DNA of 64,000 nt, taken from Pholiota molesta. Taxonomy: Eukaryota; Basidiomycota; Agaricomycetes; Agaricales; Strophariaceae. Each line of letters begins with the position of its first letter. The first letter of the stretch is position 1. This document shows, in pieces, positions 9,033 through 20,211 of this stretch. The stretch covers positions 186,001-250,000 of the forward strand of contig JACGCK010000013.1 of assembly GCA_014925825.1 (NCBI GenBank), written 5' to 3'. A program made the position numbers and the translations under genes. The notes beneath the pieces are model-generated. The model was given only the letters and a program-made list of their open reading frames with translations, had not been told where the DNA came from and did not search any database.

Positions 9033-11795
9033 ATGCCATTGGCATCCACTAACACTAACAACACACCGGCTGGAGAGCTCAGACTCGACCCTGGGCCTCA
9101 AGCAAGACGCAAATCGAGTGTAAACTGGAAATGCGTAACACTATCTTTCGTTACTGTCGGCTCCCTATTAGGACTGTATCTGGCCTTCAAGGTGTTCAAA
9201 GTCGTCTTGCTGCCTCAAGACGAAGGGACGCGGGCGAAGTTATATCAAGATTTAAATGTACCGTTTACCCCGCGGGAGATTGTGCGACCATTGGTGGATA
9301 GCACGCAGACATTCGATGTTGTGGTGACTGTCTGGTTGCGACAAGATATACCGAATACACATATGGATGAAGGAGGGCCGATACTGTCTGAAAAGGCGAT
9401 TTATTCGGATACTATCTTCCGTGGCCTGCGTTTGGAAGACAAGAGCGTCAAAACAGCTCTAGAGCTGAAGATACCAACGGAAATATTGTGAGTCAGACGC
9501 AACACTAATTCGAAATCTCCAGTCTCACCTTTTCATCAGCAAGAGTCCTGAAATCTGGACATATGACCTCCGGGCATCGTTTGTGCTCATTCCAGACTCT
9601 CCTTCTCCCTTGGACTATGCAGTGAACTATTCAAGTTGGATTCCGAAAGGAGTCAATTATCCTCCGATGAGATCATGGCCGTACGTGAAATAATCAGTCC
9701 GCAAACGTTTTCATTGACATCTAGTAATAGAGCAGGATACTTACCATCTCTGGCGGATCGAGTCGTTGACTCGTATGGCACATTCCTACCGCTTCTAGTA
9801 CTCAGCAGTGTCAAATCAAACTGCCCATCTACACTCGTCAACGAAACAAAAGATTCGCATGACGAAATTAACGATGAATCGGATGAAATATTTGACTTGG
9901 ACGCTCCGGACCAGCCGAAGACAGGGAGCGATAGGCATCCTGGTTGGCTGTATACGTCCACGAGGAAAGTGTCGGCTCTTGAGGCACATCCACATATTAT
10001 TACCCAGTACGTGTCTACTTTAAAATTTCTATGAGTCTCAACATTCAACCCACCTTTCGCTAGATCTCATCTTCGTGTGGCAGATATGACACGGATTTTC
10101 AATCGCACGGAATATGAAAAACAACATCGAGAGCTGCGAGATTTATCAGTAAGCTCTCTTCTCTGTAAATGGCTGGGATTTAGCTGAACCAGAGTTTGCG
10201 GCCCTTGCAAAGTGTGGACAAAAATTCAACGGAATACTGGACTGGCGCTTTTGCATGAGGCACTTTGAAACGAATCAAAATGGCGAGACTCGAATCAAAT
10301 TGCGGAAGAAGGATCCAGACACTGGCAAAAACACGACGGAATGGGCATATGCGCCGTATATCTCGTTCTCTGAGACTGCATGGGGGCCTCTGGTAAGTAT
10401 GCTGCTGGGACTTCTGCATTTGAAAGCTAACATCTGCCATTCAGGACCTTGTGAAGATGCCAGTCAACCGAGAAAAATGCCAGAATGCGACTTCAGAAAA
10501 TAGCTCAAATTCGGAAATTCAACATGGTAAGCCAGGACAAGTACTTTGAATCACCGCGTTTCTCTGGCGTGTTGACTGAATTCTCAATAATTTTTTGTAG
10601 TGGATGAGGACTTCGTCAATATTACTTGGAAAGTCTCGTTCTCTGGGATTACCCCTAACAATTTGTTACTGAATGATAGAATGGGTTTCGTTGCATCTGC
10701 GTATATGGACAAGAACTCCAAATTGGACACGGATGAAGAAAAAGAGAAGGCACAAGGCCGTCTTGAGTTCATAAGTATGCGACACATATTATAAGGGCTT
10801 ACTATTTGATTATTCTAAACGATAAATGAATAGGTGGTCTTACTGGCCATAGAACGAAAGAGGACGCACACCCTAGACGACAGCTTGCTCTACTTGGGCT
10901 GTAGTAAGTCAACACTCTCACTCTACCCCGAAATTCAGTCTTCAATTAAACATAACTACTTTTCATCAGTACCGCTACCTCCTTCATTGAAGCCCTCCTC
11001 GAACTGTACTATTGGTTCTCCCGTGCCTCGACTGTCGGCATATCCATCCCCGGCAGCCTTCTCATCGGCGGCGCTTCTCTTCTTGATATCGTGGTTAAAA
11101 TGGGAGTGGAGATCCGTAAATTGTCTTCCAGCTCGAGACATGGATTCATTTTTGGAATACTCGTGGGTGGACTTCCGCTCGCCTTCACTCCACTTTTCAT
11201 GCTCAAGGCGGCGCTGCGCGCTGAGCTGAAATGGCACGCCAGATGGATACCTGTCCTGCGCATGGCGCCTCCTACGCATTCGGAGCGAGCAAGCCAGCGA
11301 CTTGAGGCAAGAATATCGTGGATGTACAAAGCGATGGTAAGCTGCTCTAAACTTCGCATCACAAGCGGCTCATCATCTTCTTGATAGGCATTTGCAGCGC
11401 TAGCATTCGCATTCACATACTACCCCGACTTGCGCTTCCTCTCATCAGGAAATGCAGGGCCCGTAGGTGGGACAGAGCGCGTCTCAGACCTGAGCACCCA
11501 GCTCGGGTCCCTCCTCATCTCGCCGTCTATTGCTCTCGGGCGCGCTCTCCAGCTGGCCTTCAACCACCGCGCGAAGAGCTTCGCTGGAATGTACCGCGTA
11601 TGCGCGCCTATGCTGTTGATTGCTATGTTATTCGCGGTGGCTAAGGCCATTCCTCACGTTGTTGGTCATCTCTTCAGCGCGAAAGGAGTGTCGCTACCCA
11701 TGATTTTCGACTTGATATTTGCAGGGGTGTTAACGTGGCAGTCGGTACGATATGCGCCAGTCGCGACTCAAGAGGAAGATGAGAGTTCGAAATAG
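9033..11795 (+). CDS. multi-pass membrane protein of unknown function
   Basis: I do not recognise the family. Ten exons can be joined in one frame: 9033-9487, 9540-9680, 9725-10006, 10064-10148, 10195-10392, 10445-10526, 10601-10774, 10834-10903, 10970-11336, 11388-11795. Exon 5 stays open only if the acceptor at 10194 is used. A hydrophobic segment near residues 30-58 (VTLSFVTVGSLLGLYLAFKV) is probably a signal anchor. A long polar region with N-glycosylation sequons follows (NYSS, NET, NRT, NAT, NIT), with segments such as DLRASFVLIPDSPSPLDY and EWAYAPYISF. The C-terminal third has several membrane segments (SIPGSLLIGGASLLDIVV, FIFGILVGGLPLAF, AFAALAFAFTYYP, VCAPMLLIAMLFAV). The layout, one anchor, large lumenal domain, then a membrane bundle, is reminiscent of CLPTM1-type ER proteins, but I see no decisive motif. 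Confidence 0.8.
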
Positions 11796-12091
11796 GGTAA
11801 TTGTGATAATGGTTGAATCTGATCTTTATTTAATTTCTTCAATTCCTTTGTAGAAAACAGGGTATCTACGTTGGTTCTGCAGTCTCATGTAATTTGTACT
11901 ACGTTGTGATTTTGCCCGAATGTGATATACATATATGTAGGATGTACAGAATACAAGAAAAATAAGAACATTACAGTGCTCAATAAACAATCTGCCAAGT
12001 TAGAAGAAATACATTGGATGATGCATACAATTGGTATAATGACGAGTATATCGAAAACAAACGGAAAAAAAAGGAGAGAACGGAATATTAA
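11796..12091. other. convergent 3' flank between two genes
   Basis: This AT-rich stretch lies between the stop of the membrane-protein gene (+) and the stop of the kinase gene (-). It probably holds both 3' UTRs. No coding signal is seen. Confidence 0.5.
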
Positions 12092-14560
12092 TCATGGCAC
12101 ACGTTGTGCATGAGCACTAGCGCTCAAGACATCCAATAAAACCGTGACTTCAGGCATACTAGGCCGCAGCTTGGGTTCTTCACTCCAGCACCGATCCAGT
12201 ATGTTCCAAAAGGCCTCCTTGCCGTTGCGATCAAGATTGAGGAGGCACGTCTCTTGCCTCTTGGGTCGAATCCCGCGTATGATGTCAACAGTGATAGCGT
12301 GGTCGTTGTTCCGGTTTGCATAGGGTAGTTGGCCAGAAGCGACCTAGAAACATAATGTTGGGTTAGTGAGAAGAAGAGCGAAGTGAATCGTCGAATGACT
12401 CAGATGAAGACGTACTTCAAGGCATATGCTGGCGAACGCGTAAATGTCGCTATAAGTGGTGATGACGGGCGGCACTCCATCGTCTTGGACGAGCGCCATG
12501 ACGAGCTCAGGCGCCATCCAGCGCGTCGAGCCGGCAAAGAACGACGTGACCATGTTCCCATGGATGTTCCGCGGCGAATCCGACTCCATATTGACTTCTT
12601 CAATAACCTTCGAAAGCCCGAAGTCGGTGATGACAGGTTTGCCCGTGTCGTCAATCAGGACATTTCCCTGGACATTGATGAGTCAATGAGCAAGGCGACG
12701 TTCAAAGGGTGCTATATAAAGTTGAAATTAAACCAACCCCTTTCAAGTCCCCATGGATGATCGCAGGCTTTACGGTGTGAAGATACGCAATCCCGGAAGC
12801 GACTTGGACCAGCTGGAAAATTGGAGGACCAAAGGAATATTCATGATCAGCCTTTATTTTTGATAGAAATAAATATCAATTCGACATACTAAATTCAGTC
12901 GGTCGGCCTCCGGATTTCGCTTGAGATATGCACAGATAGTGCCATTCGCGCACCATTGAGACACCATGGCAAAGCTGGCAGGGTTCTGAACGATTCCGAA
13001 GAGTTGACTGACGTTCTTATGGCAGAGTCGGTGCCACGCTAGGACTTCGGCTTCAAGACGCTGCGAGTATTGCCAGAGCTGATTACAAACATGGAAATAT
13101 TGGAGATTGAATGTCAACAAACCTTCAGGAGTTTCTCGCGGACGTTATGCACCATAACTTGGCGGAGGAACTTCAGTGCCACCTGAACAAAAACGTAGCG
13201 AGACCGATGAACATCTCCAGCCGAACAAACCAGACAGCGAAACCTCACACACCTTCTTTGTCTTGCGATCCATCGGATCCTCCCAAACTCCCATCCACAC
13301 ATCCGAAAACGCCCCATGCGCCACCGCCGCATCGCCAACGATAACCACATCATCCGTCAAGTCCACCACCTTCACCGTCCCCTGCACCACCAGCATCTTC
13401 GTCACCGTCTCCTGCAGGAACTTCTGCCTGCAGCGCTGCTTCAGCCGCGAGTAGTCGAGGTGCTCCTCGGACCAGCGGAACTCGTCGTACGAGGAGATGG
13501 AGAGCGCGAGCGGGCGGAGGGAGACGAAGTAGAGGAAGGCGTGGTGCGTCTGGAGGATGCACGCGTTCCGCAGGTGGACGTCGACGGCGGACTCGAGGCC
13601 GATGTCCAGCCAGACGGTTGCGTGGGGGCTTTGGTACGTGGGGGTGGGGAAGATCTGAAGACGTCGTCGGAGGTTGTGCCGAGGATGTAGAGGGCGACTG
13701 TTGGCACGATGGGAAAGAATAGGTCACAGCATTGCCTAAGATGGATGTTATTGTTAGGAAAGAAACGGATTGAGAATGAGTAGATAACGTACGGATTCTC
13801 TTGAAGCCCTTCATCGAGTGTACCATAACATTTGTCGGAGAGGATAAATTCCTGATCGTCCGTAGCAATGCCAATGCACATCTCGGAATCGATTAGACGC
13901 CAACAGTATACATCCATCAGATCACGAAACGCATCGAGAGGCACGTCCAGAATCCCGGTTTCTTTATGTCTAGCGCTTAGAGAGGTCTCGGTAGTGGAAT
14001 GCTTGAAAAACGCGATGAAGCCTTGTATGATATATCTCAGGCGATGTTGGACGATGATAGGCCGAAAACCGGGAAAGTTCAGTCCATCGTGGAGCCTGAG
14101 ATTACTTTGATATCCATCTTTCAGGGATTCCACGATCTTGTTGTACCCATCACTATTGCGAAACCGGAGGAAGAGGAAGTATTTCCGCAACGTTTCTGTG
14201 GCTTTCCGCGTGAACGCAATGGAGTTCGTTGTCGCAGTCCCGTTTCGTGTTCTCTGGAATGCGCCGCGTTCATCGCCCCAAATCGTCCGGTCCAATAAGT
14301 CCTTCAGTGCGTCATGAGCTTCGTGTTCGAGCTGCGAGAAGAGGGCCTCGGCTTCGGAGAGTTTCTCCGAAGTGTCGACTGTCAGGTATCCGATATCGAG
14401 GTCATCAAAGATAGAGGGTGAGTCGTAGGGGGGGTCGTGAGTTTCTCTCAATTCATTCGTGCAGACGTCATAGATGTGTAGCCGAGGACATCGGGTGGAA
14501 AGTAGAGGTCCCCTGGATGTAGACCTATTCAATATCAACACTCGATATTGGGTAGTCAAC
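12092..14560 (-). CDS. DUF4238-like domain fused to a tyrosine-kinase-like (TKL) protein kinase
   Basis: The C-terminal half is a complete protein kinase. It has a glycine-loop region (AVAHGAFSDVWMGVWEDP), the ATP lysine in VALKFLRQV, the catalytic loop HGDLKGGNVLID (HGD instead of HRD, common in basidiomycete TKL kinases), DFGLSKV, and RWMAPEL. It ends VLLDVLSASAHAQRVP with the stop at 12092-12094. Introns include 12344-12415 and a 48-78-nt series up to 13230. Upstream (13710-14510) the same transcript encodes a DUF4238-like region: LSEAEALFSQLEHEAHDAL, TLRKYFLFLRFRN, DVYCWRLIDSEMCIG, CDLFFPIVPTVALYILG. A frame change near 13655 is solved either by a 53-nt intron (13655-13707) or by an indel. 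The 5' end is unresolved: exon-like open segments at about 14590-14790 do not join cleanly. Likely role: signalling kinase with an N-terminal sensor or interaction module. Confidence 0.8.
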
Positions 14561-14799
14561 GTACTTGGATAGCCATAGCTCCCACAAAAAGTTTGGGGAA
14601 TAGCGGGAAGTCGATTGCATCATTCTACTTAAAGACGTGTCGGTCATACGAAGTCGTAAAACAACTAAGACTACATACCTCAGTCAACAAGAATCGTAGG
14701 GAAGTGTCCGATTCGCGTCGTGCAGTGTTGCATACCGTTGGGTCGTGCTGGATCGACGCAAACGGCAGAAGCGAGAACTGGTCACCGAGTCTGAGAAGG

Positions 14800-16449
14800 G
14801 GACTTGGGGAGGTACCGGTGGCTAAGGAATACGCGCACCGGAGACCAGATAAGACAGCCTACAAGTGGTAGTGGGGCATCATCTAGTGACTGGTTTCGCG
14901 ATACTTGGCAGCTAAGTATAAGGTTTTCGGATAAAATTGAATTGTTTTCCCATGAGGGCAGGGTTCCAGGCTGTGCACCTGACAACTTCGTCATACTCTA
15001 ATTTCAATCAGTACACATACCAGTGGCAGCGGCCGCAGTTTTCCTGGAGTGTTATTTTGACTCTGATCTGGGCCCTGACAAAATTGTCAGTCAGAACGCA
15101 TTGATATTCAAAGCACGGACCGACCAGAGAAATACAGTCATTACATCATGACAAGGTGTTGCAAAGGGGTTGCAAAGGTGTTTGGAAGGATTACAATAAG
15201 TAAAGCCCAAGTTAAGCCTTTCACTGGCAGATAGAGAGTCTGTAGACTTCCAGAAGTTTCCCATTCGCAGCGCATATGGCTACTCCCAAATGGAAAACGG
15301 GAAGAAAACAAAGCTTCAGCCAGACTCAGTATTAGGCACAGTGAGGAGCCAGACGTCGGAGGAGTGTGACGCGACAAGGTGTGCAATGGTGCATTCCCGA
15401 TTGGCAATAAAACCGTCACAAGACGTGACTCAATATGACATCATAAGTACCTTACGAGTTATCTGAGTTCTTGAACCAGGTATCATATGTACGCACCTCT
15501 CAACCTCCGAGCTTTCTGAGGCGTGAAATAAATACATGAAGATGGAAAGAAAGTAGGCGGAGCTTGTAACCGGGCCCCAGATGTCGCCACGTTATTGGAA
15601 CGAACAGACAAGAAATAAATTGGACTGCAAGATACAAAGTTGAAAGCACACGTACGTATGTACCAATACCACGCGAACGGCCAAGGGCTCGGAAAATGTG
15701 TTGGATCCTACATATTTCTGATCCTACTTCTTTAGGATGATGCAGGTCGAGCAGCTAGCAAGCTCCTGTGGGGCTTCACACTGTCAGCGCTCGCAGGTGA
15801 CATATTCTGCGAGCGCTGACAGTTGACCCACTAAGTATTACCCACAAAGTGGAGTATATAATTGGTCAAAAAAAGCATGAACCCATTTCCGAAGGGAATG
15901 ATTTGCAGGAAGCATATGTCCTATCAAGTTGACCAGGCTCTAGGTGTGAATCATTTATAACGCAAATGATAGCCTGGCGCTCATTTACGGCATCACTTCC
16001 CAACCAAACAGCGTCAGAAGAAAACCCATAGTCTGGGGAGAATTAAGCACTGTGGATTGACCGTCGTCTATGTGTAAATGTGTTGTTTATCGCGTGCGTT
16101 CTATTATTATCTCTCATCTCATACTACAGGTCAGTCAACGTCAATCATGCTTCATTAGTATATAACTTATACTTCCTTTGGCCAGCTGAAATGCCCACCA
16201 CTGTGGCGGTATGACCCCACCGACAATGCGGCATCATCATCATCATCACAATTATCTTCGCTCAGTTCCCATTCACCAGATGCTGTTTTTAGCGCGCGTA
16301 GAGGGCTATAATTAGCTTTTGTGACGTCATTGTATGGCCAGCTCTCGACCATTGCCTGCACTCAGACAACGTCTAAGAAAGAAAGACTAACGACCGAATT
16401 AAAAACATTTGTGCACTCCTGCACTCGACTTCCCACTTCGCTACTCGCT
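14800..16449. other. intergenic stretch upstream of kinase and hexose transporter
   Basis: No conserved coding region is seen. It holds a perfect hairpin at 15780-15823 and an acidic minus-strand ORF (16167-16361, with DDDDD) whose only ATG is internal. Both flanking genes are transcribed away from this stretch, so it should contain two promoters. Confidence 0.5.
15780..15823. repeat. perfect 17-bp inverted repeat with 10-nt loop
   Basis: ACTGTCAGCGCTCGCAG at 15780-15796 is followed by GTGACATATT and then by its exact reverse complement at 15807-15823. The stem contains AGCGCT. No terminal duplication or poly-T follows, so neither a transposon end nor a pol III terminator is indicated. Confidence 0.9.
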
Positions 16450-18813
16450 ATGCCGCTATACTACGTGTAAGTTCCGTATCGACCGCAAGTTATAGCATCT
16501 CATTTCTACCCACGCAGCCATGGCATGCCCATCGGGGGCACGGCGATCATGCTCGCCCTCGTCGCCAGTATGGGAGGGTTCATCTTCGGCTACGATACTG
16601 GCCAAATCAGCGACATTCTAATCATGGAGAACTTCAAACTGCGCTTCGCAACATGCTCGAATTATTCGGACGCCTCGACCTGCTCGTTTACGACGGTACG
16701 CGCCGGCCTCATCGTGGCGCTACTGTCAATAGGTACCCTCGCTGGCGCCCTATTCGGAGCCATGTAAGTTGTTTCGCGTCTTCTGCGTGGGAGTCCTTTT
16801 GGGCGCTTATGGATGGAACATTGCACAGCGTCGCGGATTGGTTAGGACGGCGGTACGCGATGATCACGGAATGCGGGATGTTTTCCATCGGAATCATCGT
16901 CCAGATAACGGCTAAACATGTGTGGCAGCAAGTTGCGGTCGGGCGGTTCATATCAGGTTTGGGAGTGGGTGCGCTCAGTGCCGCAGTCCCTATGGTGTGT
17001 CGCTCCCTTTCGCGCGTGGTGTTGATGGACTAACATACTGTTCTGCTGTCCGCCTTCGTTAGTATCAAGCGGAATTGGCGCCAGCGCAAATTCGAGGAAC
17101 ACTAACGGCAACATATCAGTTATTCATTACCTTCGGAATTCTCGTCGCATGTGCGTCTCATCCCCATCGTTCTTCACAGTGGAATCTTTTCCTTCCTCAA
17201 TCTCATATCTATGGGATTGGTGTTAGCTTTTCGGTTGCTTTTCAGTACGCTGACTTCCACCGCTCAACTTAGATTGCATCGGTATTGGAACAAGATCGCT
17301 CTCGGGGGCGAAGTCTTGGCGCACCATCATCGGAATTGGCCTCATCTGGCCGGGCATACTGTGCGCCGGTATCCTCTTCATGCCCGAATCTCCTCGGTAG
17401 GCTGCCCGTCTACTTCCCTACGCACACATTTAATCCCCCTCAAAAACAACAACTAGCTGGCTGGCTGCACACGGCCGATTGCAAGAAGCTGAACGCTCTG
17501 TAGCCCGCTCCCACGGAATCAGTTCGAAAGATGAAGGCACGAACCGCTTCGTGCAATCCGAAGTCAACGAAATCGCGCAACAGATCGAGGAGGAACGCAC
17601 CCAGGCGGGCGGGTGGATCGATTGCTTCAAGCCGAAACATAAACTGCTCTATCGCACGCTCCTGGGGATGGGCCTGCAGAGCTTCCAGCAGCTCACGGGC
17701 GCGAACTACTTCTTCTACTACGGCGCGACTATCTTCATGAGTGTTGGCATCAGCGATAGTTATGTTACGCAGATTATCCTGGGGGCGGTTAACTTCGTGT
17801 GTACCTTCGGGGGGTTGTACGTTATGGAACGGGTGCGTTTTGTCTTCGCTTTCGTTTTTCTCCGCACGTATTGAAAGCACGCCTCCTCGTATTTGGTAGT
17901 TTGGGCGCCGACTTCCCTTAATCTTCGGTGGCCTCTGGCAATCTGCGTGGCTCTTCGTATTCGCAGCAGCAGGAACAGCCAAAGACCCTACGACCAATCG
18001 TGGTATCGGCCAACGTCAGTAATTTTTTCGCTGGTGATAGAGATTCCATTCATAGATCGCCTGATGACGATCTTTCAACCTGCTCTCATAGTGATGATCG
18101 TCAGCGCTTGCATGTTTATTCTCGGCTACGCGACGACGTGGGCGCCTGGGGTGTGGATTCTTATTGGCGAGACGTTCCCGACGAAAACGAGGGCGAAGCA
18201 GGGTGCGCTTGCTACCTCTTCTAATTGGTGAGTACACTTTCATTCATCGTAATGCATTATTTCTGACTTTATGGTCGGTGTTTGATTGGCTAGGCTATGG
18301 AATTTCTTGCTCGCGTTCTTCACTCCGTTCATCACTAAAGCCATTGCCTTCAAATATGGTTTCGTTTTTGCTGGTTTGTTGTTACGTCGTCATGTGTGGT
18401 CTCATGCGCCTAACACTTTACCTTTTTCTTCTTTATTTAAAGGTTGTAATCTGGCAGGCGCTCTCATGGTCTTCTTCTTCCTCTACGAAAGTTCCGATCT
18501 CACATTGGAGAGCGTGGATATGGTCCGTGCACTCTTCCTCTTCCCTTCCGCCGCCCTGGAACCTGACCCGCCGAATAAACTTCCACAGATGTACAACGAC
18601 TGCAACTGCAAGCCCTGGCATTCGCGCCAGTGGGCGCCGGTGGGGTACGCGTCGCGCTATGACCTCGTCGTGCAGACCAGGGCCGCGCAGGCGAGGAAGC
18701 CGCTGGCGAGCGGTGCGCTCGAGGAGAAGCAGATCGAACATGCGCCGGAGCCTGGTACAGAGCCGGAGTCTTCCACCGCTGCGAGGGGGGATAACAGCAA
18801 GGAACCGCCTTAG
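16450..18813 (+). CDS. MFS hexose transporter (sugar porter family)
   Basis: This is a plasma-membrane monosaccharide importer of the fungal HXT/sugar porter family, about 540 aa with 12 predicted membrane segments. The ATG at 16450 opens a 17-nt first exon (MPLYYV). Further exons are 16518-16763, 16829-16994, 17063-17150, 17273-17397, 17457-17832, 17900-18014, 18092-18227, 18294-18373 and 18443-18813. Family motifs: GYDTGQIS in TM1, DWLGRRYAM in loop 2-3, YQAELAPAQIRG, PESPRW after TM6, QQLTGANYFFYYG in TM7 (typical of hexose transporters), GRRLP in loop 8-9, GETFPTKTRAKQGA, and LTLESVDM after TM12. The C-terminal cytoplasmic tail is long and charged (EEKQIEHAPEPGTEPESS). Substrate cannot be fixed from sequence; glucose or fructose is likely. 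Confidence 0.93.
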
Positions 18814-19229
18814 TACCTATGAGAAGGGGGGAGGGGGAAGTGTTGGTGTTGGCCGGTGAGCGGGGGTCGGCGAAATTTGAAGAAGAGGCAATTCTAGTGG
18901 TCTTTCTGGGTGATCTTCACTTTCTATCTTGTTCTTTTTGCTAATTATCTTACATCGTGATACTACATCTACTTTCGATCTACTTGACATTTAATTCATC
19001 GCATCTCAATTTACTATTTTTGGTAAAAATCAATCTAGAATCCCATGTGCACGTGAATTGTACACGTGGGAATGAGTAAGCGCTTACTAGGAGCCACAAA
19101 CAATGACAAAGAACGCGTCGCAAAAATACTAAATCACCCCATCGCGCTCTTGTTTCACAACCCATTCCTCTATCTGAACATCCCCAAATCCTCTACCGAC
19201 CTCTCCTAATCCTTTTTTCAATACTAACC
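18814..19229. promoter_or_regulatory. intergenic region with presumed peroxiredoxin promoter
   Basis: It holds the 3' flank of the transporter and the promoter of the peroxiredoxin. Two CACGTG boxes lie in an imperfect palindrome (19041-19071), followed by TTACTAGGA (19083), one base off a Yap1-type site. No TATA box stands out, and the pyrimidine-rich CTCTCCTAATCC just before the ATG fits a fungal start region. Confidence 0.5.
19041..19071. promoter_or_regulatory. imperfect palindrome with two CACGTG E-boxes
   Basis: TCCCATGTGCACGTG and GTACACGTGGGA form inverted arms with two mismatches. The CACGTG cores are at 19050-19055 and 19063-19068, about 165-180 bp before the peroxiredoxin ATG. CACGTG is bound by bHLH factors in fungi; binding here is inferred. 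Confidence 0.45.
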
Positions 19230-20211
19230 ATGTCTGCCTTTGTTCAGCGTCCAGCGCCTGCCTTCAAGGCCGAGGCTGTCAGCAATGGCGAGTTCATCGA
19301 CGTATGTCTGAGCGACTACCTTGGTCAATGGTGGGTCTTTCATTTTACACCTGGAGGGGCACGGAAGTCTGAAAACTTGTTTTTGATTGATCAGGGTTGT
19401 CCTTCTTTTCTATCCCATGTGAGCACCCGTTTTCGCTGTAGAGATTCTGGTATGGTTGCCATGAAAGCAGTATACTGACTCGTCCCGCGATACAGGGATT
19501 TCACCTTCGTCTGCCCTACGTGAGTGGCTTTTCATCTGCATTCCATTTGCATCATCGACTTATCTACGTTCATAGTGAGATCCTCGCCTTCAACGACGCC
19601 CTTGCCAAGTTCAAGGAACTCAACACCGCCGTCTTCGGTATCTATCCCCCGTCCCCAATATCTCATTCCATCTCATATTAACCCCACATTCTACCTCCTC
19701 AGGTGTCTCCACCGACTCCAAGTTCTCCCACTTCGCGTGGTCCACCCAGACACGCAAGGAGGGCGGCCTCGGCCCGAACCTCGAGCTTCCGCTCATCGCG
19801 GACCGCAACATGACCATCTCCCGCGACTACGGTGTGCTCATCCAGGAGGAGGGCATCGCGCTCCGCGGTTTGTTCATCATTGACCCGAAGGGTACTCTCC
19901 GACAGATCACCGTCAACGACCTCCCCGTCGGACGTTCGGTCGACGAGACGCTTCGTCTGATCAAGGCGTTCCAGTTCACGGTGCGTTCCGATCTCACCTC
20001 ATTTTTTCATTTTCCAAATGATTATTTATTGCGTGGTTAGGATCAATACGGCGAGGTCTGCCCCGCCAACTGGAACGAGGGCTCCCAGACCATCAAGGCC
20101 GACCCGCTCGGGAAACTGGAATATTTCGGCTCTGTTTCTGGTGCGCAAAACGGACACGCAAATGGCAATGGAACTAACGGTGCATCGAAGAAGAGGGCTC
20201 GCGTCGAGTGA
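19230..20211 (+). CDS. TSA1: typical 2-Cys peroxiredoxin (thioredoxin peroxidase)
   Basis: The enzyme reduces H2O2 and organic peroxides using thioredoxin. Exons are 19230-19330, 19395-19418, 19496-19519, 19576-19637, 19703-19980 and 20041-20211. The peroxidatic Cys lies in [12 protein letters not shown], the resolving Cys in EVCPANW, and the tryptophan segment in [19 protein letters not shown] plus the C-terminal YF (LEYFG) are the pair that makes eukaryotic 2-Cys peroxiredoxins sensitive to over-oxidation, so this one may also act as a peroxide sensor. Exons 2 and 3 are each only 24 nt and encode the catalytic loop. The tail is unusual: after YF it continues with an Asn/Gly-rich linker and ends KKRARVE, a possible nuclear localisation signal. 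Without the tail the length is normal for the family. Confidence 0.96.
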
